Positions 1-5,315 of a stretch of 5,315 nucleotides of DNA are shown here, in pieces. The number at the start of each line of letters is the position of its first letter. Position 1 is the stretch's first letter. Source of the DNA: an uncultured Burkholderiales bacterium (GTDB lineage Bacteria; Pseudomonadota; Gammaproteobacteria; Burkholderiales; Burkholderiaceae_E); NCBI GenBank assembly GCA_903898725.1, contig CAIUGQ010000589.1:1-5315 (forward strand), read 5' to 3'. Both the position numbers and the translations under genes were made by a program. The notes below the pieces were generated by a model, which did not search any database, was not told the DNA's origin, and saw nothing but the letters and a program-made list of their open reading frames with translations.

Positions 1-238
1 ATCTGCCATCGGCCGCTCCAATAGCGCGAGGTCTTGCGATCCCCCGCTTTCCACCTCAGTGCGTATGCGGTATTAGCGTAGCTTTCGCTACGTTATCCCC
101 CACTACTGGGTACGTTCCGATGTATTACTCACCCGTTCGCCACTCGCCGCCAGGATTGCTCCCGCGCTGCCGTTCGACTTGCATGTGTAAGGCATGCCGC
201 TAGCGTTCAATCTGAGCCAGGATCAAACTCTTCAGTTT
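1..238 (-). rRNA. rrs: 16S ribosomal RNA, 5' part (cut by window edge)
   Basis: This is the first ~238 nt of the small-subunit rRNA; the rest lies to the left of the window. The reverse complement contains the near-universal 5' segment AGAGTTTGATCCTGGCTCAG (212-231), then ATTGAACGCTAGCGGCATGC, ACACATGCAAGTCGAACG and GGCGAACGGGTGAGTAATAC, all standard 16S landmarks. The mature 5' end is placed by aligning GAAGAGTTTGATC with E. coli positions 6-18, which puts position 1 at about 238. The V1-V2 sequence (GGCAGCGCGGGAGCAATCCT; GGGGGATAACGTAGCGAAAG) is of betaproteobacterial type. Burkholderiales and Rhodocyclales cannot be told apart by eye. No insertion or damage is visible. Confidence 0.98.
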
Positions 239-247
239 AATCTCTTG

Positions 248-270
248 GCAACTTACTTTTGGTAAGCCGC
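248..270 (-). other. pre-16S leader hairpin next to the mature 5' end
   Basis: On the minus-strand RNA, GCGGCUUAC and GUAAGUUGC pair as a nine-base-pair stem (with two G-U pairs) around the loop CAAAA. The G-U pairs exist only on this strand, which fits an RNA structure transcribed leftwards. It ends ~10 nt before the mature 16S 5' end, so it is probably part of the leader that is removed during maturation. Which nuclease cuts here cannot be seen. Confidence 0.6.
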
Positions 271-300
271 AGTACTGCTGCTCAAACGAATCGACCGAGA

Positions 301-324
301 TACACGTGACTTGCATCACGTACA
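301..324 (-). other. rRNA leader hairpin
   Basis: The minus-strand RNA can fold UGUACGUGA against UCACGUGUA, nine base pairs including two G-U pairs, with the loop UGCAAG. The core ACGTGA/TCACGT is a perfect six-base inverted repeat in DNA. It lies between the boxC element and the mature 16S end, so it is likely a leader folding or processing element. Its exact role is not known from sequence. Confidence 0.55.
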
Positions 325-417
325 CCTTGATCTATCGTGCGAGCGTTTGTTGCCACTCGTTCAGGCCCATCCTCGCAGACAGGCTTTCGCTTCGCGGCTC
401 CGGCGCTTCCGCCTAAA

Positions 418-427
418 CGCCCACACT
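418..427 (-). promoter_or_regulatory. rRNA leader boxC-like element
   Basis: The minus-strand sequence AGTGTGGGCG matches the boxC core (TGTGTGGGC in E. coli rrn leaders) and lies ~13 nt after boxA, in the expected order boxB-boxA-boxC. The joining sequence CAGCCGATAAGTGTGGGCG is a recurrent piece of betaproteobacterial rRNA leaders. A role for boxC in antitermination is less firmly established than for boxA. Confidence 0.7.
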
Positions 428-440
428 TATCGGCTGTAGA

Positions 441-452
441 TTTTTAAAGAAC
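441..452 (-). promoter_or_regulatory. rRNA antitermination boxA
   Basis: The minus-strand sequence GTTCTTTAAAAA matches the boxA core (TGCTCTTTAACA in E. coli). In the rRNA leader this RNA element is bound by NusB and NusE (ribosomal protein S10) and loads the antitermination complex, so RNA polymerase crosses the long untranslated rRNA genes without Rho stopping it. It stands ~200 nt before the mature 16S start and ~110 nt after the P2 start site. Confidence 0.85.
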
Positions 453-455
453 TCC

Positions 456-485
456 GCTGCCTACTTCAGGTCAGCACGGGGCAGC
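456..485 (-). promoter_or_regulatory. boxB-like hairpin upstream of boxA
   Basis: GCTGCC (480-485 on the plus strand is its complement ggcagc) pairs with GGCAGC (complement gctgcc at 456-461), giving a perfect six-base stem with an 18-nt loop on the minus-strand RNA. It sits directly before boxA, where the boxB hairpin is found in rrn leaders. The stem is clear; the boxB name rests on position. Confidence 0.6.
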
Positions 486-490
486 TAGAC

Positions 491-520
491 CACCCCTCTT
501 CACTTCTCCTCACCCTCTCT
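491..520 (-). repeat. three tandem decamers, purine-rich in the rRNA leader
   Basis: On the plus strand three adjacent ten-base units read CACCCCTCTT, CACTTCTCCT and CACCCTCTCT, that is CAC followed by seven pyrimidines, three times without a gap. In the rRNA leader transcript this is seven purines followed by GUG, three times. It lies between the P2 start site and boxB. The pattern is seen directly; a function is not known. Confidence 0.5.
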
Positions 521-565
521 GCCCGCTTCGCTTACCGCGTCGCGTCTCGATCAGGTGAGCCAGTG

Positions 566-594
566 ACTATAGCAACCTTTTTTCTTCTCTGCAA
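566..594 (-). promoter_or_regulatory. rRNA operon promoter P2 (sigma70)
   Basis: The minus strand carries TTGCAG (589-594), an exact 17-bp spacer and TATAGT (566-571), preceded by TG as an extended -10 (TGCTATAGT). Transcription should start near 559. An A-rich run (AAAGAAAAAGAG, about 616-627) lies upstream, near the distal UP-element position. It is followed within ~110 nt by boxB-boxA-boxC, so this is most likely the promoter closest to the 16S gene. The DNA after the -10 (CACTGGCT) is not strongly GC-rich, so it may be less subject to stringent control than P1. Confidence 0.75.
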
Positions 595-761
595 GTGCCC
601 AGCCTTCCGACTCGACTCTTTTTCTTTCGCAGAGCAGGGCTGCATCGCTGCCACCCCCTTGAGGCTGCCCGGGCCCGCGCAGCGTTGCCGCCTGTGCGCC
701 TCTCCGGTCACGCTTCGCCGATCACCGCGCTGATTCGTGCGGCTCGCGTCGAAGGGGGCGA

Positions 762-789
762 ACTATAGCAGGTTCCGGCAGCGTGTCCG
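762..789 (-). promoter_or_regulatory. rRNA operon promoter P1 (sigma70)
   Basis: TATAGT (762-767) lies 16 bp after CGGACA (784-789, four of six matches to TTGACA) on the minus strand. The -10 is embedded in the same nine bases, TGCTATAGT, as P2. It is followed by a GC-rich discriminator (TCGCCCCC), the feature that makes rRNA P1 promoters sensitive to ppGpp and DksA in E. coli. The start site should be near 755, ~196 nt upstream of the P2 start, a usual P1-P2 arrangement. The -35 is weak, so the call relies on the -10, discriminator and context. Confidence 0.6.
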
Positions 790-851
790 GCGCGTGCGCA
801 CGATTCTTTCGAAATGTCGTCGAAGCGGGCCAGCGACGCGCTCGCGGCGTG

Positions 852-3017
852 TCAGAAGCCGCTCTCGCGCACGATCACTGCGGCGATCCCTCGGAGCCCG
901 TCGCCGAGCAGGCTGCGCGGTGCGGCGTCGATGCTCGCGGTACCCGACGCCACGGCGCCCCGGTCGGTGTCCGCGGGCGGCGCATCGAGCCTTAGCCTGA
1001 CGCGGTACAGCGCGTCTCGAGGCACGAGGCGACCGTCCGGCTGACGCAGCGTCGGGACCCGACCGCCATGCTCGGTCGCGAGCATCGGATGCGGCAGCGT
1101 CTGCGCGCGGGTGCCGTCGATCGCGACCACCGTCGCGGTCACCGGCGTCGCCCATCGCCCGCGTCGCTGGAAGCGCGCCTGCGCGCCGACCTCGAATCGC
1201 CCGATCGACTCCTGCGCGACCAGCGCATCGACGACCCACGCGTCCGGTGCATGCAGCATCGCGATCGGCTGGCTGGCATTGACCCAAGCACCCGGCTGGA
1301 TCTGCGGGTCGCGATCCCCCAGCATGCCGTCGAACGCCGCCCGCAGCACCAGGCGCTGGAGCTCGGCACGCTGCGCGTCGACTTCGGCCACCGCCCCGGC
1401 GAGCTGCTCGGCGATGGCTGCGCGGCGCTCGTGCCCGTCTGTGCGACCGACCGTACGGTCGAGTTGCACGGCGAGCGCATCGACCGATGCGGCGGACTGC
1501 GCGGCGCGGCTGCGGACGTCCGGCGAGTCGAGGAGCACCAGCAGGTCGCCGGCGCGGACAGGGCCCGGCTCGCGGATCTGCGCGACGCGTGCCGGGAGCG
1601 GACTGTAGACGAGCTGCTGGCGTTCGGCGTGCAGCCAGCCCTCGGCGCGCACCGGAGTCCGCCACGGCCAGAGCAGCACGCCCAGCAGCACGACGAGCAC
1701 GAGCGATCCGGCGAGGCGACGGCTCGGCCGGATCGCGTCGCGGCGGCGGCTCCACTCGCGCAGCTCGAGTCCGATCGGGCGCAGCACGAACCAGGCGATC
1801 TCGACGGCGAAGAGGAGCAGACCGAGCAGCTTGAAGAACACGTGGTAGACCGCGATCGCGATCGCGACGAACACGACCAGGCGGTACAGCCAGGTCAGCA
1901 GCGCGAACGCGATCAGGCCGGTGCGCAGCCGCGCCGGGAACGGCTCGGGGTCGGGCTCGTCCCAGCCGAGCAGCACGCGCCGCATCCAGGCCCGGGCGAG
2001 CGCGCCGGAGCGGGCGTGCAGGTTGGGCAGGTCGAGCATGTCCGACAGCAGGAAGTAGCCGTCGAAGCGCATGAACGGGCTTGCGTTGATCCCGAGCGTC
2101 ACCACCCAGCTCGTGGTGGCCAGGAAGAACAGCGCGCTGCGCAGGTCGCCATCGGCGGTGAGGCTCCACGCGAGCGTCGCCCAGGCCGCGAGCGCGAACT
2201 CTGCCGCGATGCCAGCGGCGGCCACACGGAACCGGCGCCCCCGATCGGCGAGTTTCCAGACTTCGCCGGTGTCGGTGTAGAGCATCGGCCAGAGCACGAC
2301 GAAGGCCACGCCCATCTGAGGCACCCGCAAGCCGTAGCGCGTCGCCGTCCACGCGTGACCGAGCTCGTGCAGCGTCTTGGCGACCACGAGCGCGAGCGCC
2401 CAGCCGGCGATGCCCGCGGGGCTCAATGTCTCGCTCAGCGTATGGGTGAAGGTGTCCCACTGACGGGCCGCGAGCATCAGGCCGATGACGGCCGCGCCAC
2501 AGGTGACGACCAGGAAGGCGCGCGAGTACAGCCACTGCACCCAGGGCAGGGTCCGGACGAGCCATCGTTCCGGCTTCAGCAGCGGCACCCGGAAGAACAG
2601 GTAGTGGTGGAGGAGCCAGGCGAGCGGGCTCTCGCGCGCGGCCTGCGCTGCGTGCATCAGCCGCGCGGTGCCTGCGGCGCCCTCGGCGCGCAGCAGCTGG
2701 TGGGCGCGCAGGAAGGTCTCGAGCCCCTCGATCTGCGGCGCGCCGACCTGCAGCGTGGTCTCGGCGCGCACCTGCTCGAGCAGCGCCTGCGGATCGTCGC
2801 CGGCACGCCAGCGCGACAGCAGCGCGAACTCGAGCCATCCGATCCGGAAGAAGCGGTTCGCCACCGGGTCATGCACGGTCCAGGCCGGCACGCCGTCGCG
2901 TCCGGGAGAGGCCGGCTCGATCCGCAGGTCCTCGCGGATCGCCGGCAGCCGCGCCTGCACACTGGCCCCAGCCTGCGCTGCGCCGACGGCCTGCGGCGAG
3001 GCATGCGCGGCAGACAT
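852..3017 (-). CDS. Site-2 protease (M50) with PqqD-like N-terminus fused to HlyD-type adaptor
   Basis: A 721-aa inner-membrane protein combining three parts. Residues ~28-113 resemble PqqD-like winged-helix domains, which bind leader peptides in RiPP systems (pattern WTVHDPVANRFFRIGWLEF). The middle is a polytopic metalloprotease: zinc motif HELGH at 217-221 and the second M50 motif N311-x2-P314-x4-D319-G320, both complete, among about eight hydrophobic segments (~165-185, 201-216, 237-247, 264-285, 295-310, 366-392, 398-414, 437-452). Residues ~456-620 form a HlyD-like periplasmic part: lipoyl half, helical hairpin (~500-557), second lipoyl half, then a barrel. Proteins of this build are often labelled 'putative peptide zinc metalloprotease'. 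The start at 3017 is chosen because GAGGA stands five bases before the ATG; an upstream GTG at 3092 would overlap the previous gene, add a low-complexity stretch and has no clear ribosome binding site. It is the last operon gene, 59 nt after its neighbour. It probably processes or gates an exported polypeptide; the substrate is unknown. Confidence 0.92.
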   Translation of the reverse strand: MSAAHASPQAVGAAQAGASVQARLPAIREDLRIEPASPGRDGVPAWTVHDPVANRFFRIGWLEFALLSRWRAGDDPQALLEQVRAETTLQVGAPQIEGLETFLRAHQLLRAEGAAGTARLMHAAQAARESPLAWLLHHYLFFRVPLLKPERWLVRTLPWVQWLYSRAFLVVTCGAAVIGLMLAARQWDTFTHTLSETLSPAGIAGWALALVVAKTLHELGHAWTATRYGLRVPQMGVAFVVLWPMLYTDTGEVWKLADRGRRFRVAAAGIAAEFALAAWATLAWSLTADGDLRSALFFLATTSWVVTLGINASPFMRFDGYFLLSDMLDLPNLHARSGALARAWMRRVLLGWDEPDPEPFPARLRTGLIAFALLTWLYRLVVFVAIAIAVYHVFFKLLGLLLFAVEIAWFVLRPIGLELREWSRRRDAIRPSRRLAGSLVLVVLLGVLLWPWRTPVRAEGWLHAERQQLVYSPLPARVAQIREPGPVRAGDLLVLLDSPDVRSRAAQSAASVDALAVQLDRTVGRTDGHERRAAIAEQLAGAVAEVDAQRAELQRLVLRAAFDGMLGDRDPQIQPGAWVNASQPIAMLHAPDAWVVDALVAQESIGRFEVGAQARFQRRGRWATPVTATVVAIDGTRAQTLPHPMLATEHGGRVPTLRQPDGRLVPRDALYRVRLRLDAPPADTDRGAVASGTASIDAAPRSLLGDGLRGIAAVIVRESGF

Positions 3018-3076
3018 CGCGATCCTCGGCCGCCGGGCCGCAGGCCCTCCCTGCCCCGCCGCCGAGCCTCCGGCGC

Positions 3077-4429
3077 TCACCAGCCGGTCCACTCGCGCAG
3101 CGCGGCGAGCGGCCGACGCAGCAGGTAGTAGCCGAGCGGAGCCCGTTCGCCGTAGAGCTTGGCCGTGCCCGACAGACCGATGCGCACACGGCGAGCATCT
3201 TCGGCCGACAGGGATTCGAAGCGCGCCCGAAGGCGATACGAGGCGACACCTTCGGGCGACAGCGTCGCCTGATAGCTGCTCTGCACCACGGTCGCGGACA
3301 GCGCTGCGGTCGGTGCCACCTGCAGGAACAGCCGCAGCGGCGCGCCGGGCTCGAGGGTGATCGCATCGGCAACCGGCAGCCAGACCAGCACGCCGGCATC
3401 GTCGGGGTCGGCGAGCAGTGCGATGCGCTCACCGGTGACCACCGGCTTGCCTTCCCAGTCGAGCGTATCGCCGAAGATTACGACCCCGGCCTTGTGGGCG
3501 GTCACGACGATACGCGCCAGCTGCTGGTCGATCGACGCGACCTCGGCCTGGCGCTCGGCGACGCGTCCCTCGAGCACCGCGAGCTCCGATCGGCTCGCCG
3601 CATTGTCGAACGCCTTCTGCGCGGCGGCGAGCGCATCGGCGCGCGCGACCGCGAGCTGCCGGAGCGCGACCTCCCGCCGACTGCGCAGCGTCGTGTCGTC
3701 CAGCGTGAGCAGTCGCTCGCCGGCGCTCACCGACTGATTCGGCTGCACGTGGAATTCGCGGATCACGCCATCCATCGGCGCCGATACCGCGAACGCCTGC
3801 ATCGGCGCGATCTCCGCGGGCGCGAGCACCGAGAGGCGAACGGGAATCGCCATGGCCGCAAGCACCGCCAGCGGCAGCACCCACCGCATCAGCCGCCGCA
3901 GCGGCTGCCCGATGCGCGCTGCACGGCGTCCGCTCAGCGCCCACCATGCGTGCCCCCAGACCGCGGGCAGGCGGGCGAGCCAGGGCTGGACGGGATCCGG
4001 CACGGGGTCGTCGAGCGCGAACGCGACCAGGGCGAGGCGATGGCCGTCGGGCGCATCGATGACGAAGCACAGCAGATGCGCAGGCAGCCACGCCGCCCAG
4101 TCGGCGGCCACGGCGGCCGGCAGGTCATCGGCCGTCACATGCTCGCCATCGAGCCCTTCGCGAGCATTCAGGGTGCGTCCCAGCGCATCGAGCCACTGGG
4201 CGAACGGCGCGGCAGCGGTCAGCTGCGCGAGGCCCGAGACAGTCGCCAGGCGCGGCGTGCCGGCCGTCAGCTCCCACACGAAGGCCTGACGGTAGGCGAA
4301 CAGCCCGAAGGTCTCGTTGGCGATCGAGAACCGCAGTTCGGGGAGGCTGCGCGCGGCACGCAAGCGCTCCTCGAGGTGCACGAAGGCAGCGAGCGCTTCG
4401 GGGTCGGCGAGCGGCAGGCCGGCGTTCAT
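3077..4429 (-). CDS. GAF-like/HlyD-family membrane-anchored adaptor protein
   Basis: A 450-aa protein with one clear transmembrane helix (~182-199, LPLAVLAAMAIPV). The ~180 residues before it should be cytoplasmic and look GAF-like (residues ~12-160, with SIANETFGLFAYRQAFVWEL near the start). The part after it is a periplasmic adaptor: lipoyl half ~204-246 (SAPMDGVIREFHVQPNQSV), a helical hairpin ~247-305 rich in Ala, Arg, Glu and Gln, a second lipoyl half ~306-342 and a beta-barrel region to ~425. The end (LLRRPLAALREWTGW) is a short amphipathic tail. Periplasmic adaptors join inner-membrane pumps to outer-membrane channels; a cytoplasmic sensor-like domain on one is uncommon. The ATG at 4429 lies 19 nt after the upstream stop and has no good ribosome binding site, which suggests translational coupling. 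The downstream M50 protein has a similar adaptor half, so the two may form a mixed complex. The fold calls are by eye; the HlyD part is sure, the GAF part likely. Confidence 0.9.
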   Translation of the reverse strand: MNAGLPLADPEALAAFVHLEERLRAARSLPELRFSIANETFGLFAYRQAFVWELTAGTPRLATVSGLAQLTAAAPFAQWLDALGRTLNAREGLDGEHVTADDLPAAVAADWAAWLPAHLLCFVIDAPDGHRLALVAFALDDPVPDPVQPWLARLPAVWGHAWWALSGRRAARIGQPLRRLMRWVLPLAVLAAMAIPVRLSVLAPAEIAPMQAFAVSAPMDGVIREFHVQPNQSVSAGERLLTLDDTTLRSRREVALRQLAVARADALAAAQKAFDNAASRSELAVLEGRVAERQAEVASIDQQLARIVVTAHKAGVVIFGDTLDWEGKPVVTGERIALLADPDDAGVLVWLPVADAITLEPGAPLRLFLQVAPTAALSATVVQSSYQATLSPEGVASYRLRARFESLSAEDARRVRIGLSGTAKLYGERAPLGYYLLRRPLAALREWTGW

Positions 4430-4441
4430 CGGTGCGCGCGC

Positions 4442-4458
4442 GGCCCGCTCAGCGGGCC
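4442..4458 (-). other. GC hairpin with a stop codon in its loop
   Basis: GGCCCGC and GCGGGCC form a perfect seven-base-pair stem, and the three-base loop is exactly the UGA stop codon of the first adaptor gene. The 3' arm also holds the only purine-rich stretch (GAGCGGG) before the start of the second adaptor gene. No T-run follows, so it is not a normal intrinsic terminator. It could affect coupling between the two genes or mRNA stability; this is inference. Confidence 0.5.
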
Positions 4459-5288
4459 TGGGGGAACAGTGCCGTGCCGCTCATGCCGACGAGCAGGTCG
4501 GCATGGGCGCCACGCACGGTGCCCTCGACCTCGATCGATTGGCTGACCGCATCCACCCTGGCATTGACCGCGGTCACCACCGCCGGATAGCTGCGGCCGG
4601 TCTCGTCGATCGCGATCTCGAAGGCGACGCCGGGCTTGAGCCAGGACAGCCAGCGCGACGGTGCATTGAGCTTGAGCTTGGGCGGCCCTGCGGAGACCAG
4701 TTCGAGCAGCGGCTGCCCGACCGAGACGCCCTGGAAGGGGCGCACATGCAGCTTCACGATGCGTCCCGAGAACGGCGCGTCGATCCTGCACAGCGAGGTC
4801 TGCTGCCGTGCGAGCTCGACCTGGGCCTGCGCGCGTGCGACGGCGGTCGCGGCGAGCTGCACCTCGGAATCGCCCGCGGCGTTGAGCCCCTGCAGCCGGA
4901 GCTTGGTCTCGTGCTGCTGACGGGCCGCATCGCTCTCGGCATCGGCCATGCGCAGCCGCGCCTGCTGCTCGGTGCAGTCGAACACCACCAGCGGCGTGCC
5001 CTGCCTGAACGCACCGCCGAGTTCACCGCCCATTCGATCGATGCGCCCGACCATCTGAGCGACCAGCGTCGTCTCGCGTGCGGGCATCAGCAGCACGCGT
5101 ACCGGAGGCGTCGCAGCAAGCGTCGGGCTGCCTGACGATGCGCCCGGCGCCGCGGACGGCGCGCCCGACTGGGCGAGCGCCACCGCGGGTGAGGCCAGCT
5201 GCACGCAGGCGAGCAGCAGCCCGGCGACCGCCGCGCGCAGGCCGGCCCCGCGTCGGCGACCAAGGCGGTCCGCCGCGCGATCAGTCAT
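4449..5288 (-). CDS. Secreted periplasmic adaptor (RND/HlyD membrane-fusion type)
   Basis: A 279-aa protein with an N-terminal signal: arginines (RLGRRR) then a hydrophobic core (~17-30) and a likely signal peptidase I site after A39 (ALA-QS). C28 in LLLAC is a possible but imperfect lipoprotein site. A low-complexity Ala/Ser/Pro/Gly linker (~40-60) follows. The rest is an adaptor: first lipoyl half ~72-105 (VGRIDRMGGELGGAFRQGTP), helical hairpin ~106-165, second lipoyl half ~166-198 (CRIDAPFSGRIVKL) and a barrel ~205-275. It is shorter than usual RND adaptors (350-400 aa), lacking a full membrane-proximal domain. Two cysteines, C105 and C167, flank the hairpin. It would connect an inner-membrane component with an outer-membrane channel. 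The ATG at 5288 is kept because the signal peptide begins just after it; the ribosome binding site is weak. It heads the visible operon, and upstream genes lie outside the window. Confidence 0.92.
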   Translation of the reverse strand: MTDRAADRLGRRRGAGLRAAVAGLLLACVQLASPAVALAQSGAPSAAPGASSGSPTLAATPPVRVLLMPARETTLVAQMVGRIDRMGGELGGAFRQGTPLVVFDCTEQQARLRMADAESDAARQQHETKLRLQGLNAAGDSEVQLAATAVARAQAQVELARQQTSLCRIDAPFSGRIVKLHVRPFQGVSVGQPLLELVSAGPPKLKLNAPSRWLSWLKPGVAFEIAIDETGRSYPAVVTAVNARVDAVSQSIEVEGTVRGAHADLLVGMSGTALFPQAR

Positions 5289-5315
5289 GTGCGGCGGCGG
5301 CCAGCCTGGGCCCCG

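Noticed and set aside
269..278. Perfect palindrome GCAGTACTGC in the rRNA leader
   Set aside because: With no loop it cannot fold as a simple hairpin, and part of it is better used in the 248-270 stem.
737..1044. Small plus-strand open frames (70-87 codons) around the end of the M50 gene
   Set aside because: They overlap the P1 promoter and the 3' end of the M50 gene, have biased composition and no ribosome binding site or family resemblance.
763..2838. A 691-codon open frame on the minus strand in another frame
   Set aside because: It overlaps the M50 gene almost completely, is very rich in Arg and Ala, has no motif, and runs on into the rRNA promoter region.
3018..3092. GTG at 3092 as the start of the M50 gene
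   Set aside because: It would add 25 low-complexity residues and overlap the previous gene by 16 nt without a clear ribosome binding site, whereas the ATG at 3017 has GAGGA at good spacing.
1068..3128. A 686-codon open frame on the plus strand
   Set aside because: It is antisense to the M50 gene; its product is rich in Arg, Glu, Gln, His and Asp without any domain or hydrophobic segment, typical of a mirror frame in GC-rich DNA where stops are rare.
3494..4546. A 350-codon open frame on the plus strand
   Set aside because: Antisense to the GAF/HlyD gene, composition dominated by Arg, Gly, His and Gln, no recognisable domain.
4317..5135. A 272-codon open frame on the plus strand
   Set aside because: Antisense to the secreted adaptor gene, which has a signal peptide and adaptor motifs; the plus-strand product has none.
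5281..5315. Possible 3' end of an upstream gene overlapping the first adaptor (stop at 5285-5287 in an ATGA overlap, or at 5281-5283)
   Set aside because: Only 27 nt lie upstream of the start codon, two frames are open, and neither gives enough residues to recognise a protein; an upstream operon gene is likely but not supportable here.

Overview
The window comes from a high-GC betaproteobacterium. The left edge holds the first ~238 nt of a 16S rRNA gene, read on the minus strand. Its 5' sequence (AGAGTTTGATCCTGGCTCAG, followed by a Burkholderiales/Rhodocyclales-like V1-V2 region) and the rRNA leader (GTTCTTTAAAAA, then GATAAGTGTGGGCG) are typical of that class. I cannot place it more finely by eye. 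The high GC content (roughly two thirds or more in the coding part) fits. Everything recognisable lies on the minus strand, so the layout reads from right (5315) to left (1).

Right part, 5288 to 852: a compact three-gene operon of membrane-fusion/adaptor type proteins. First comes a secreted 279-aa periplasmic adaptor (HlyD/RND type). After 19 nt follows a 450-aa adaptor with a GAF-like cytoplasmic N-terminus and one transmembrane anchor. After 59 nt follows a ~721-aa polytopic protein that joins a PqqD-like N-terminal domain, a complete site-2 protease (M50) core and a C-terminal HlyD-like adaptor. No ABC ATPase, RND pump or TolC-like channel lies inside the window. The start of the operon, its promoter and any outer-membrane channel or substrate gene must lie beyond 5315. 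The likely role is envelope export or surface display of a polypeptide, with the M50 protein processing or gating it. That role is inference from domains.

Left part, 851 to 239: no gene, but a dense rRNA-operon control region. It has two tandem sigma70 promoters sharing an identical TGCTATAGT core (P1 at 762-789, P2 at 566-594), then a purine-rich run of three decamers, then boxB-boxA-boxC antitermination elements (485 to 418), then two leader hairpins with G-U pairs that only work on the minus-strand RNA, then the mature 16S start at about 238. P1 lies only ~60 nt past the stop codon of the last protein gene, and I see no intrinsic terminator between them, so the secretion operon may read into the rRNA operon.

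The most interesting content is the adaptor operon: three different HlyD-type modules, one fused to a PqqD-like domain and an intramembrane protease, with no energising pump beside them.
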